Below are positions 25,717 through 36,063 of a DNA stretch of 64,000 nt, piece by piece. Numbering within the stretch: position 1 is the first letter of the stretch; each line of letters opens with the position of its first letter. The stretch is from Io17-Chloro-G2 sp965226825 (GTDB lineage Bacteria; Chloroflexota; Dehalococcoidia; Lucifugimonadales; UBA3495): contig CBDDED010000003.1 of assembly GCA_965226825.1 (NCBI GenBank), positions 3,186,003-3,250,002 on the forward strand. The letters run 5' to 3'. A program made the translations under genes and the position numbers. The notes beneath the pieces are model-generated. The model was given only the letters and a program-made list of their open reading frames with translations, had not been told where the DNA came from and did not search any database.

Positions 25717-26642
25717 GAAACTATCTCAAATTAGGATTGGTCTGAAAGGGAGAACACATAGGCGGTTCGGTTAAGCTGGGGGAAACTTGGGTGGTGGTGG
25801 ATGATGGGAAAGAGCGAGACTCTGCCCACGATATGGGAAATACCCGATGATCTGTGGGAGCGAATTGAACCGGTGATTTTGGAGTTGGACCCCCCCAAGG
25901 CGAAAGGGCGCAAACGGGTGAACCAGCGGAAGGTGCTGGAAGGCATCATCTTCCGTATGCGTAGCTCCTGTCAATGGAACCACTTGCCCAAGGAGCTGGG
26001 GGATGACAGCACCATCCACCGGACCTTCCAGCGATGGGTAGAGGGTGGGGTGCTGGAGCGTGTCTGGGCCGTCCTGATAGAAGAATGCCGGGAGTTGGAC
26101 GGCGTAAACTGGGAATGGCAGTCAGCCGACTGCTCGATGGGAAAAGCGCGTTTTGGGGGGGCGCCATTGGACGCAATCCCACGGACCGGGGCAAGGCTGG
26201 GAGTAAGAAAAGCGTCCTGGTGGACGGGGCCGGCGGACCACTGAGCGTGGTGGTGGCTGGAGCCAATGTTCACGACACCAAGTTGCTGGCGCTGACCCTG
26301 GAAAGCATAGTGGTGGAACGTCCTGATGGTATTGATGAAGGGACTCAAAACCTGTGTTTGGACAAAGGGTACGACAACCCAACGGGCCACCGAGCCGTGG
26401 CGGCCTACGGGTATCGGGGACACATCCGGCGGATAGGGGAGGAGAAACTGGACGCCCAGGGCGTGAAACGCTATCCCGCCCGCCGGTGGGTTGTGGAGCG
26501 CACCCTGGCCTGGTTATCGAAGTGTCGTGCGATCCTGGTGCGCTATGACAAGAAGGAATCCAACTACATCGGCCTGATCCAATTGGCCTGCGCCCTGCTC
26601 TGGTACCGCCGCCAGTGGCAACTGAAGTTTTGAGATAGTTTC
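25717..26642 (+). mobile_element. IS5-family (IS427-like) insertion sequence
   Basis: 926 bp with inverted ends GAAACTATCTCAAA (25717-25730) and TTTGAGATAGTTTC (26629-26642), flanked by TTA duplications (25714-25716 and 26643-26645). A 3-bp TNA duplication is what this group makes. It holds one transposase in two overlapping frames and looks complete. Confidence 0.92.
25804..26633 (+). CDS. IS427-like transposase, two frames joined at a G-tract
   Basis: Frame 1 (from 25804, MGKSETLPTIWEIPDDLWERIEPVI) holds the DUF4096-like N-terminal domain (GRKRVNQRKVLEGIIFRMRSSCQWNHLPKELG) and the first catalytic aspartate (WQSADCSMGKA). At TTTTGGGGGGG (about 26150-26161) a -1 slip moves to frame 2. That frame continues GAIGRNPTDRGKAGSKKSVL, the second aspartate (LCLDKGYDNP) and the glutamate (RWVVERTLAWL), and stops at 26633. 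Two overlapping frames are usual in this IS group. The usual glycine after the first aspartate (DGS) is cysteine here. Confidence 0.85.
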
Positions 26643-26779
26643 TTACTACATTGAGGTGCATAGTCAGTCTGGGGTCGGCACCGGCACTACACCGTGTCGG
26701 TGAGGCAACCGAGGGGCCCTAATCGCTGTGGAACTCCCCGTCAAACCGTAACCCGGCACATCATGAAGGGAGATGGCAC

Positions 26780-29700
26780 TTGACACTTCCATACTTCCTG
26801 AACACGCATCCGGTCCCGGAGGCCATAGTCGCTACTCCCGGCGTACAAAATGCCATAGTAGCGTCCACTCGCTCACCTCGTGACCGCGCGCACGGTGGCC
26901 GCTTTCTGGTGACGTGGCTACCACTGATCGCAATCTTTGTCAGCCTCTGCCTCGCATTGGGGCCGGGTGGCATCCTGGCCCAGGTGCAAGTTGCCCCTCC
27001 CACCATCAACTCGGTCACTCCGGGCGACGGCAAGCTCTCCATTGAATGGACTGCGCCCACGGGCGTGACGGGAATTACCGCCTACGACCTGCGCCATATC
27101 GAGACCAGCGCGGATGAAACGGTGGACAGCAACTGGACCAAAGTCGAGGACGTTTGGGCCGGCTCCGGCGACCTCGAGTACGGGCTCAGTGGCCTCGACA
27201 ACGGCGTTGGATACGACGTGCAGATGCGCACGGTTACCACAACTGACGGCGCGTGGTCGGGGACCTCCACCGGCACACCCCAGATTCCTGGCCCTGCGAT
27301 CACATCAGTCGTCACAGGTGACGGAGGGCTGACCGTCGTCTGGGCCGAGCCTGCCGTCGCCGCGACAACGGCAATTGATGCCTACGACCTGCGCCACATC
27401 GAGACCAGCGAAGACGAGACAGTGGACGCCAACTGGACGGTCGTGGAGAAGTTCTGGACATCTGGAAGCCTGTACGGGGTGCTGGCTGGACTTACCAACG
27501 GCACTGGCTATGACGTGCAGGTGCGCGCCGCGGCAGACCCAGACGGAGCCTGGTCAGCTACGTCCACCGGCACGCCCGCCGAGCACGGCGATACGACCGC
27601 CGCAGCCACAAACCTGACGCTCGGGACTCCGTTGGGGGGCGCCATCGACCCGGGCAACGATGACGACTACTTCAAGCTGGTGTTGAGCAAAGCCACTACC
27701 ATTCTGATCAGGACCTCCGGCGACCTCGATACCGTTGGAGAGTTGCTGGACAGCAGAGGGGGTCAGCTGGACAGTAACGACGACGGTGATCTTCCGCAGG
27801 AACCGAGGAACTTCGTCATTTGGAGAGCCGCGGGGGCCGGGACCTACTACATCAAGGTTTCCAGTAGTGAGGAGGCTACGGGGGAGTACATCCTTGACGT
27901 GAGGGCCATAGGTGACACCAGTTCACGGTCCAACGCCATCAACATCGACCCTGATAGCTCAACGCTTGCCTTGGTGGACGAGGACGTCGATGTCGATACC
28001 GATTTCTTCAGACTTGCTTTGTCGGAAGATAGCGACATCTTGATCCGGACTTCCGGGGCCATTCCCACTTCGGTTCTTGAGTTGGTCGACAACGATGGGG
28101 TCCGGATTGTCCGAAATGATTACGGTTATCTCCCGCCCCTAGACTCCCACGCCGTTGTGCGAAGCAATTTGGCAGCGGGAACGTACTTCATCAAGGTCAC
28201 CGGGCCTCGGCATGGTGACCCCGGGCCGTACACACTGCATGTGAACACCATAGCCGAGCCAGGCGATACGATCGCTGATGCCACGCCATTGTCCCTGCAC
28301 CGTGCGGAGGGTGGAAGAATCGATCCCGAAACAGACGCTGACTATTTCCGCATCGTTGCCGACGAAGAAATGTCCATTCTTGTACGTGGCGTCAGTCAGA
28401 CCGTGGACATCGACGGGTCGTTGCTGAACAGCTCCGGCAACCCGATACAGGCGAACTTTTATGACGAATCGTTCTACGGCGTACATGGATTCACAGTCCG
28501 CGCCACCTTGGAAGCCGGAACCTACTTCATCAAGGTGACACGATTCGGCGGAGCCGACACCGGGCCGTATTCGATCTTGATGATCAACGATTTGCAGCTC
28601 GAGGACCTTCTCAACAAATGCTCGGGGCTCGATGCCACCTTCAGTGACCCTTTATTCGGGTGTCAATGGAATTTGAAGAACACCGGCCAACTGGGAGGCA
28701 CATCGGGCGAAGACATAAATGTTGCGGACGTGTGGTCTGGCGGCAATACGGGAGCGGGTAAATACGTCGTAGTCGTGGATCAGCAGTTGGATCACAAGCA
28801 TGACGATCTGAACACAGACGAGACAAGGAGCCAAATATACGTAGGTGTGCCGCTCCCGTCCGCCGCCTCCCACGGCACGAAGGTGGCGGGAATTATAGCG
28901 GCTCGGGACAACGATGTCGGTGGCAGAGGAGTGGCGCCCGATGTAACCGTTATCGGACACTCCTCTCTGATTCGCTCGGAAGCGCCCGGCACCAGAGTCG
29001 TTGACGAGGCTGACGCCATGACTCGCAATATTGACGTGGCCGCCGTCTCCAATAACAGTTGGAGTGGGGCGGTGGGCCCCGAACTGGCAATGGCGCCCCA
29101 GCACTGGGAAGCGGCGGTGAAGACCGGCGTCACGGAGGGCTACGGAGGCAAGGGAGTCCTCTACGTTTTCGCGGCAGGCAATGATGCTGATCTGGAAGGA
29201 AACGCAAACCTCGACGAATTCCGGAATCACTTTCACGTGACGACTGTTTGCGCCACGAACAACCTGGGGCAGAGGTCGGTGTACTCAAACAAAGGCGCTA
29301 ACCTCTGGGTCTGCGCTCCCTCGAGCGACCGTACCCAGAATCACCCCGAGATCGTCACGACGGAAAACTACAGCACCTATGTCGATGACTTCAGCGGCAC
29401 CTCCGCCGCCGCCCCTGCGGTATCAGGTGTGGCTGCCCTGGTGCGCGCCGCCAACACCAGCCTAACGTGGCGGGACGTCAAGCTGGTCCTGGCCGCTTCG
29501 GCCAGGAAGAACGACTCGAGCAATACAGGCTGGGCGCAAGGAGCCCTTAAGTACCGCTCAGCCACCGAGCGCTACTGGTTCAACCATGAGTACGGTTTCG
29601 GGGTGGTGAACGCCAGCTCCGCCGTGACCATGGCTAAGACTTGGGTCAACGTCCCATCACTTGCCAGTGATTCAACCGCATACGACAACGCCCAGGTGAC

Positions 29701-32700
29701 GATTCCTGACGATGAGACAACTGTCTCCCGCACCATCACCGTCGGTGATGGGGTGGAGTTCGTGGAGTTCGTCGAAATTGAGGCCGATTTCCAAATCAAT
29801 AATTTTCGGGAATTGGAAGTGACTCTGGAGTCGCCATCGGGCGCAGTCTCGGTGATATCTCAGTCCAATGCAGGTCACTATGTCTCCCTTTGTGATAGAC
29901 GTAGCTATTCGTGTTCCCTCAATGGGAGCTTCCGATTCGGTTCTGCAAGACACCTAGGGGAGAATCCGGAGGGAGAGTGGATTCTGCGAATTACAGACCG
30001 GATACCTCGAAGAAGGTCTGGATCAAACCCGGGAACTCTGCGGTCGTGGCGTCTCACCATCTACGGGCATAGAAACACCCCGGCCGCGCCGACAATTGAC
30101 AAGGTAGCGCCGGGTATTGGGGCACTTACCGCCGCGTGGATTGCACCGCCCAATGTTGGGAAATCCTCAATCTCCGCCTACGACTTGCGTTACATCCAAA
30201 GCGACGCAACGGACAAGAGTGACGACGAATGGACCGTCACGGAAGATGTCTGGGAATCATCCGGCGGCGGCGCACTTGAACACAAGATAGACGGACTGCT
30301 CGTCGATACGCAGTACGACGTCCAGGTAAGAGCGGTTAACAACGATGGCGACGGTCGTTGGTCCGCGGTCGAATCTGCCGCGGCGTCTACCGATAAGGCT
30401 CCGTTCATCACATCGTTGCCGCCCGGAAACGGTTCGCTCAGCATCTCCTGGAGCGCGCCAACCAGCTCAGAACTGGGAACAGTGACTTCCTACAACCTGC
30501 GTTACATCCGCAGCGATGCCCAGGATAAGGCCGACGCCAGCTGGTCCGAAGTCGCGTCCATATGGACCGCGGGGACCCTGGAGTATTCCCTTGGCTCGTT
30601 ATCGAACGGGGTTTCATACGATTTGCAGATCCGGGCCGTCACAGGCAGCGACCAACAGCCTTGGTCGAGCGCCTATTCAGAAAAACCCCGCACCACTCCC
30701 TCAGCGCCGAGCGGGATAAACATCGTTGACAGTTTCATGTCTGCTCCCGGAGGCCACACCATTCACGTACGGTGGGAACGGCCTTCCAATGGCGGAGCCC
30801 CAATAAGGGGTTACGAAATTCGCTACATCAAAAGCGACGCTATGGACAAGGCTGACGATAACTGGCCAGTCAGGCAAGTCAACGTGTACCCGGTTCTGGA
30901 GTCCTTTATAACGAAACTAGAGAACGGAGAAAGTTACGACGTGCAGGTTCGAGCCGTCAATGACGCCGGTGATGGTAGCTGGTCCGGCACGACTGTTGGG
31001 ACACCCAGTACCAAGCCGGGCGGCCCGACCGTCGACCCAATAACCCCAGGCTCAAGGTCGATTACGGTCGAGTGGAGCGAGCCCGGAAGCGACGGCGGGT
31101 CCGATATCAGTTCATACGACCTCCGCTACATCAAGACCAGCGACTTGTCGGTGTCTTACATTGCTACTACCGTCAAGAGAGCTGTGTGGACCTCCGGAGA
31201 CGGCGACTTGACGGCCACGATCACAGGTCTGGAGGTCGGCACCCAGTACAGCGTGCAGTTACGGGCGGTGAACGCGGCGGGCGCGAGCCCTTGGTCGACC
31301 TGGAAGGCCGGGACGACGGCGCTTTCCGCAGACGCAGCCGAACTCAGCTCCCTGACACTGACCGGCGCCAAGCTGTATCCATCATTCGCCGCCCGGACCA
31401 CTTCATACAAGGCCTCAACCGGGTACTTGGGCACACAGATCACCATCGCCGCCACACCGAGGAGAGACGACTCCACGGTCGAGTTCCTCGACGAGAGCAA
31501 CCAACCCCTGACTGACGGCGACAACGCCCCAGGATTCCAGGTAGTCCTGTCGGTGGGCGAAAACGTCGTCAGGGTCAGGGTGACGGCCAGTGACAACATC
31601 ACCACCGAGACCTACACCGTCACCGTCAGCCGGGCCAGTGAAGACAGGTCGCTGACCCCACTCCCAAATGATACGGTGGGAGCCGGGGTCCTATCGACAG
31701 CTCTTTACGCCGTAACTTTCCAAGGGCAGTGGACCACCGACGTCACGCCGGGCGGCCTTCCCGGCGGCGCCCACTTCTCACCGATAATCGGCGCGGTCCA
31801 CAACGCTGGAGCGACTTTTCTGAAGAGTGGCGAGGTGGCCAGCTCCGGGGTCGAGTCCATGGCGGAGACCGGTGAGACGTCGGGGCTTCAGAGCGAAGTC
31901 AATGCCGCGGTCAACGCCAGCACGCCGACCGCCCTAAGCGTGCTGAGCCGCTCCGGCAACATCGGTCGACAGGCTCAAGTGACCCTGAACGACGTGGTGG
32001 CGACCACTGACTACCCGCGGGTCACGCTGGTTACTATGATTGCACCGAGTCCGGACTGGTTCGTCGGCGTCTCCGGGCTGTCCCTGCTCGACGCGAGCGG
32101 CAATTGGCTGCCTTCACACGAGGTGAAGTTGTACCCGTGGGATGCCGGGACCGAGAACGGGGACGAGTTCTCGCTCTCGAATCCTGCGACGTCGCCACAG
32201 GGAGTCATCACGAGCATTGGCGGCACCGGCAAGTTTTCCACGGAGAGCATCGCTACCCTCACGTTCACTCTAAGATCGACCAACTCCGAGCCAGCGGGCG
32301 CGCCGTTCATTACCGGCGCAGCCGAGGTGGGGGAAGTGCTGACGGCGAACACGTCCGGCATCGACGATGCAGACGGCCTGACAAGCCCCGGCTACGCCTA
32401 CCGGTGGGTGCGCGTGGCATCCGGCGGCGCGGAGACGGACATCTCCGGCGCAAGGTCGTCAACCTACACGGCGCAAGCGGGCGACGTGGACAGCCAACTC
32501 AAAGTGCGGGTGTCGTTCACCGATGACCGTAACAACGCGGAGACGCTGCCCAGCGACGCCACAACTGCGGTAATTCTAGCCCAGGTCACTGTCAGGTTCA
32601 GCGGGACCGTCTATGTCGCTAGGGAGGGCGGCGCCGCGGCCACTGTTACGGTTGTTCTGGACAAGGACCCGCATCGCACGCTGAAGATTCCGCTGATGAA

Positions 32701-35700
32701 GACGCCGGGCGGGGGCGCGGTTGCCGCCGACTACGCGGCGCCGGAGGAGATTGTCTTCAATGCCGGGGATGTGTCCAAGGACGTAACGGTGACGGCCATT
32801 GACGATGACGTGGACGACGATGGCGAGAGCGTCAATATGGCTTTCGGGATGCTGCCAGACGGGTTGAGCGTTGGCAGCCCGGCCAGCGCGATTGTGCAGC
32901 TAACAGACGACGATACTGCGGGCGTCACGCTCGGCAAGACAGATTTGGTCGTCACCGAGGGCGGCAGCGCCACCTACACGGTCGCTCTGGACTCTGAGCC
33001 TACGGCGGACGTCACGGTGACGATAACAGGCCACGCCGGCACGGATCTGACCCTGACGCCAACGACCGCCATGCTGACCTTCACGCCGTCCACCTGGGAC
33101 AGGACGCAAACAGTGACCGTCGCCGCCAGGGACGACGGAGACGCGCTCAACGATTCGGAGCGGCTGACCCATCGGGCCAACGGCGCCACGGAGTACGCAT
33201 CGGTTGAGGTGGTCCTCAGCGTCACGGTGACCGACGATGACACAAGGGCAACAGGCGCGCCGACCATCATCGGCATCGCCGAGGTGGGGGAGGAGCTGGC
33301 GGCGAACACCTCCGGCATCGCCGACGCAGACGGTCTGAACAATGTGAGCTACGAATACCAGTGGGTGCGCGTGGCCTCCGGCGGCCAAGAGATGGATATC
33401 CCCAGCGCGACGTCAGCCGGTTACACGGTCACCGTAGGCGACGTGGGCGACGCTTTCAGGGTGAGAGTGACGTTCACCGACGACAAGGGCAACCCGGAGT
33501 CGCTGACCAGCGCGCCCACCGCGGTAGTGACCGTGGCCCAGGTGAGGGTTTCCTTCGGCTTAGCCGCCTATGGTGCGACGGAAGGCGGTCCGGTGGCCGA
33601 GGTGAAGATTGTCCTGGACAAGGACCCACATCGCGGGGTGAGTATTAGCCTGACCGCCGTGCCCTCCGGGGGAGCGGGCCCCGGGGACTACACGGTGGCG
33701 CCAACGCAGATCATCTTTAACGCGGGCGAAACCACCAAAGACGTCACGGTAACGGCGGTTGACGACGGCGTGGACGACGATGGCGAGAGTGTCGAGTTGA
33801 CCTTCGGGATGCTGCCGGACGGCGTGGGTGAGGGTGCAACGACCCGTGCGGTGGTGCAGATAACCGATAACGACGGCAATGGGATCGTACTCTCGCCACC
33901 CTCGCTGGGCGTCACCGAGGGCGGCAGCGCGACCTACACGGTCGCGCTGGCCTCCCAGCCGACGGCAGGCGTTGCGGTGACGATTGCGGGACACTCGGGC
34001 ACCGACGTAGGCCTGAATCGCACGTCGCTAACCTTCACCACGTCCGACTGGAATATCGGGCAGAGCGTGACGGCGAGCGCGGCCCAGGACAGTGACTCAG
34101 ACAACGACTCGGCGACACTGACGCATACGGCGAGCGGCGGCGGCTATACGGGCGTAACGTCTGCCCTCGCCGTCACGGTGACCGACGACGATGAGAAGGC
34201 GACGGGCGCGCCCACTATCGCCGGCTTGCCGGAGGTGAGCGAAACGCTGACGGCGAACACCTCGCAGATCATGGACGCCGACGGGCTGAGCCGCCCCGGC
34301 TACCGCTACCAGTGGGTTAGCGTGGCCTCAGGAGGGGTGGAAGAGGACATACCGCGGGCGACTTCGGCGATGTACAGGGTGATTTCAGACGACGTGGGCG
34401 CAGCCTTGAAGGTGAAGGCGACGTTCACCGACAACAAGGGTAACCCGGAGTCGGCGGAGAGCGCGCTCACGGCGGCGGTGATTGTGGCCCAGGTGGTGGC
34501 CTCCTTCGGCTCCGGCCCCTACGCGGCGCAGGAAGGCGGCTCAGTTAGAGTGAGGGTCGCCCTGAATAAGAATCCGCATCGTACGGTGACGATTCCCCTG
34601 ATTGCCGAGCCGCGCGATGGAGCGGACCCCGGGGACTACGCGGCCCCGACAGAGGTTGTCTTCAACGCCGGTGAAACGTCCAAAGACGTAACCGTAACGG
34701 CGGTTGACGACAGCGTTGACGATGACGGCGAGAGCGTCGAGTTGAGCTTCGGGAGGCTACCGGTAGGCGTGAGCGAGGGCGCCACGACCCAAGCGGTGGT
34801 TCGGATAACCGATAACGACGGCAGAGGTGTCGACCTCTCGTCAGCCTCTCTGACCGTCACCGAGGGCGGCAGCGCGGCCTACACGGTTGCACTGGCGTCC
34901 CGGCCAACGGCAACTGTTACGGTGGAGATCACTGGGCATTCGGGGACCGACGTAAGCCTGGACCGCACATTCCTGTCCTTCACCGTGTTCGACTGGGAGA
35001 CCGACCAGACCGTTACGGTGAGCGCCGGGCAGGACCTTGACGCGAACAACGATTCGGCGACGCTGACGCACACGGCGAGCGGCGCGGATTATACCGGCGT
35101 CACGGCGACGGTCGTGGTGACGGTGGTCGACGACGAAAGGCCATCACCGCGGAACCTGGCACCCGGGTTCACCGACGGCGCAAGTACAGGCCGCTTGGTG
35201 CCCGAAAACACGGCACCGGGGCAAAGCGTGGGCGAGCCGGTCGCGGCCAGGGACCCCAACGGCGACCGGTTGACCTATTCTCTGGGCGGTACGGACAGCG
35301 AGTCCTTCGGGATTGTCGTGTCGTCGGGCCAATTGCAGACCAAGGCCGCTCTCAACTACGAGGCGAAGGACACATACGTCGTGACCGTGTCAGTCCGCGA
35401 CGGTAAGGACCCCGCGGGCAATCCTGACTCGAGTACCGACGACACCATCAGGGTGACCATCAACGTCACCGACGTAAACGAGGCGCCGCCAAGGACTACC
35501 ACGAGAAGAAGCGGTGGTGGCGGCGGAGGCGGAGGCGGGGGCGGCGTCGTCCCGAGCCAGCCGCCCGTGTTTACCGGCGGCGCCAGGTCGACCATCACGT
35601 TAACCGCTAATTCCCCGGCGGGTGCCAACGTCGGCCGGCCGGTCTCGGCTGTGGACGCCACCAACTACGGGCTGACCTACTCCCTGGGCGGCCCCGACGC

Positions 35701-35911
35701 CGCTTCCTTTATTATCGACCAATCCACGGGACAGCTGAGAGTGGCGCCCGGGACAACCCTGGACTACCGGGCGCGCAAGAACACCTACACCGTGGAGGTA
35801 ACCGCCAGGAACATATTCGGCGCCACCGCCACGACGAGGGTGACCATCACCGTCACCAGCGCAGCCCTGGGGAATCTGGGCAGCAGTACGACGCGGACAA
35901 CAACGAGGTGA
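26780..35911 (+). CDS. Giant multidomain S8 (subtilisin/kexin-like) surface protease
   Basis: 3043 residues, TTG start 7 bases after AAGGGAG. A hydrophobic export segment lies at 42-68. Domains in order: two FnIII (72-267); three PPC-type pre-domains (269-610); an S8 protease (about 625-950) with D667, H698 (SHGTKVAG) and S875 (GTSAAAP); a proprotein-convertase P domain (955-1095). Then come four FnIII (1100-1515), a cadherin-like beta sandwich (1518-1620) and a spondin-N domain (1640-1835). Three tandem repeats of about 318 residues follow (starts 1841, 2160, 2476), each an Ig-like unit plus two Calx-beta-like units with DDDGES-type acidic loops. Two cadherin-like domains separated by an 11-Gly run close the protein. 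A calcium-dependent adhesive or degradative cell-surface role is likely. The frame ends early; see 35878-36012. Confidence 0.88.
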   Translation: MTLPYFLNTHPVPEAIVATPGVQNAIVASTRSPRDRAHGGRFLVTWLPLIAIFVSLCLALGPGGILAQVQVAPPTINSVTPGDGKLSIEWTAPTGVTGITAYDLRHIETSADETVDSNWTKVEDVWAGSGDLEYGLSGLDNGVGYDVQMRTVTTTDGAWSGTSTGTPQIPGPAITSVVTGDGGLTVVWAEPAVAATTAIDAYDLRHIETSEDETVDANWTVVEKFWTSGSLYGVLAGLTNGTGYDVQVRAAADPDGAWSATSTGTPAEHGDTTAAATNLTLGTPLGGAIDPGNDDDYFKLVLSKATTILIRTSGDLDTVGELLDSRGGQLDSNDDGDLPQEPRNFVIWRAAGAGTYYIKVSSSEEATGEYILDVRAIGDTSSRSNAINIDPDSSTLALVDEDVDVDTDFFRLALSEDSDILIRTSGAIPTSVLELVDNDGVRIVRNDYGYLPPLDSHAVVRSNLAAGTYFIKVTGPRHGDPGPYTLHVNTIAEPGDTIADATPLSLHRAEGGRIDPETDADYFRIVADEEMSILVRGVSQTVDIDGSLLNSSGNPIQANFYDESFYGVHGFTVRATLEAGTYFIKVTRFGGADTGPYSILMINDLQLEDLLNKCSGLDATFSDPLFGCQWNLKNTGQLGGTSGEDINVADVWSGGNTGAGKYVVVVDQQLDHKHDDLNTDETRSQIYVGVPLPSAASHGTKVAGIIAARDNDVGGRGVAPDVTVIGHSSLIRSEAPGTRVVDEADAMTRNIDVAAVSNNSWSGAVGPELAMAPQHWEAAVKTGVTEGYGGKGVLYVFAAGNDADLEGNANLDEFRNHFHVTTVCATNNLGQRSVYSNKGANLWVCAPSSDRTQNHPEIVTTENYSTYVDDFSGTSAAAPAVSGVAALVRAANTSLTWRDVKLVLAASARKNDSSNTGWAQGALKYRSATERYWFNHEYGFGVVNASSAVTMAKTWVNVPSLASDSTAYDNAQVTIPDDETTVSRTITVGDGVEFVEFVEIEADFQINNFRELEVTLESPSGAVSVISQSNAGHYVSLCDRRSYSCSLNGSFRFGSARHLGENPEGEWILRITDRIPRRRSGSNPGTLRSWRLTIYGHRNTPAAPTIDKVAPGIGALTAAWIAPPNVGKSSISAYDLRYIQSDATDKSDDEWTVTEDVWESSGGGALEHKIDGLLVDTQYDVQVRAVNNDGDGRWSAVESAAASTDKAPFITSLPPGNGSLSISWSAPTSSELGTVTSYNLRYIRSDAQDKADASWSEVASIWTAGTLEYSLGSLSNGVSYDLQIRAVTGSDQQPWSSAYSEKPRTTPSAPSGINIVDSFMSAPGGHTIHVRWERPSNGGAPIRGYEIRYIKSDAMDKADDNWPVRQVNVYPVLESFITKLENGESYDVQVRAVNDAGDGSWSGTTVGTPSTKPGGPTVDPITPGSRSITVEWSEPGSDGGSDISSYDLRYIKTSDLSVSYIATTVKRAVWTSGDGDLTATITGLEVGTQYSVQLRAVNAAGASPWSTWKAGTTALSADAAELSSLTLTGAKLYPSFAARTTSYKASTGYLGTQITIAATPRRDDSTVEFLDESNQPLTDGDNAPGFQVVLSVGENVVRVRVTASDNITTETYTVTVSRASEDRSLTPLPNDTVGAGVLSTALYAVTFQGQWTTDVTPGGLPGGAHFSPIIGAVHNAGATFLKSGEVASSGVESMAETGETSGLQSEVNAAVNASTPTALSVLSRSGNIGRQAQVTLNDVVATTDYPRVTLVTMIAPSPDWFVGVSGLSLLDASGNWLPSHEVKLYPWDAGTENGDEFSLSNPATSPQGVITSIGGTGKFSTESIATLTFTLRSTNSEPAGAPFITGAAEVGEVLTANTSGIDDADGLTSPGYAYRWVRVASGGAETDISGARSSTYTAQAGDVDSQLKVRVSFTDDRNNAETLPSDATTAVILAQVTVRFSGTVYVAREGGAAATVTVVLDKDPHRTLKIPLMKTPGGGAVAADYAAPEEIVFNAGDVSKDVTVTAIDDDVDDDGESVNMAFGMLPDGLSVGSPASAIVQLTDDDTAGVTLGKTDLVVTEGGSATYTVALDSEPTADVTVTITGHAGTDLTLTPTTAMLTFTPSTWDRTQTVTVAARDDGDALNDSERLTHRANGATEYASVEVVLSVTVTDDDTRATGAPTIIGIAEVGEELAANTSGIADADGLNNVSYEYQWVRVASGGQEMDIPSATSAGYTVTVGDVGDAFRVRVTFTDDKGNPESLTSAPTAVVTVAQVRVSFGLAAYGATEGGPVAEVKIVLDKDPHRGVSISLTAVPSGGAGPGDYTVAPTQIIFNAGETTKDVTVTAVDDGVDDDGESVELTFGMLPDGVGEGATTRAVVQITDNDGNGIVLSPPSLGVTEGGSATYTVALASQPTAGVAVTIAGHSGTDVGLNRTSLTFTTSDWNIGQSVTASAAQDSDSDNDSATLTHTASGGGYTGVTSALAVTVTDDDEKATGAPTIAGLPEVSETLTANTSQIMDADGLSRPGYRYQWVSVASGGVEEDIPRATSAMYRVISDDVGAALKVKATFTDNKGNPESAESALTAAVIVAQVVASFGSGPYAAQEGGSVRVRVALNKNPHRTVTIPLIAEPRDGADPGDYAAPTEVVFNAGETSKDVTVTAVDDSVDDDGESVELSFGRLPVGVSEGATTQAVVRITDNDGRGVDLSSASLTVTEGGSAAYTVALASRPTATVTVEITGHSGTDVSLDRTFLSFTVFDWETDQTVTVSAGQDLDANNDSATLTHTASGADYTGVTATVVVTVVDDERPSPRNLAPGFTDGASTGRLVPENTAPGQSVGEPVAARDPNGDRLTYSLGGTDSESFGIVVSSGQLQTKAALNYEAKDTYVVTVSVRDGKDPAGNPDSSTDDTIRVTINVTDVNEAPPRTTTRRSGGGGGGGGGGGVVPSQPPVFTGGARSTITLTANSPAGANVGRPVSAVDATNYGLTYSLGGPDAASFIIDQSTGQLRVAPGTTLDYRARKNTYTVEVTARNIFGATATTRVTITVTSAALGNLGSSTTRTTTR

Positions 35912-36012
35912 TCGACCTGGAGGAAGTTCTCGCAGCGATCGCCGACTACTTCAGTGACCGTATCAACCTGGAAGTGGTTCTTGAGGTCGTCAAGCTTTAT
36001 TTCTCCAGTTGA
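35878..36012 (+). pseudogene. Lost dockerin/EF-hand-like tail of the giant protease
   Basis: In the -1 frame, overlapping the last codons of the giant gene, the sequence reads GQQYDADNNEVIDLEEVLAA followed by IADYFSDRINLEV and VLEVVKLYFSS, then a stop at 36010. This YDxDNNxxIDxxE...YF pattern is the C-terminal EF-hand/dockerin-like module often found at the end of such surface proteins in Chloroflexi and archaea. A single missing base between about 35850 and 35880 would explain the loss. It may be a real mutation or an assembly error. Confidence 0.65.
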
Positions 36013-36063
36013 TCCAATGGGTTGGGATGTAGATAGCATCGAGATGAAGAAGAGGGAAGAACT

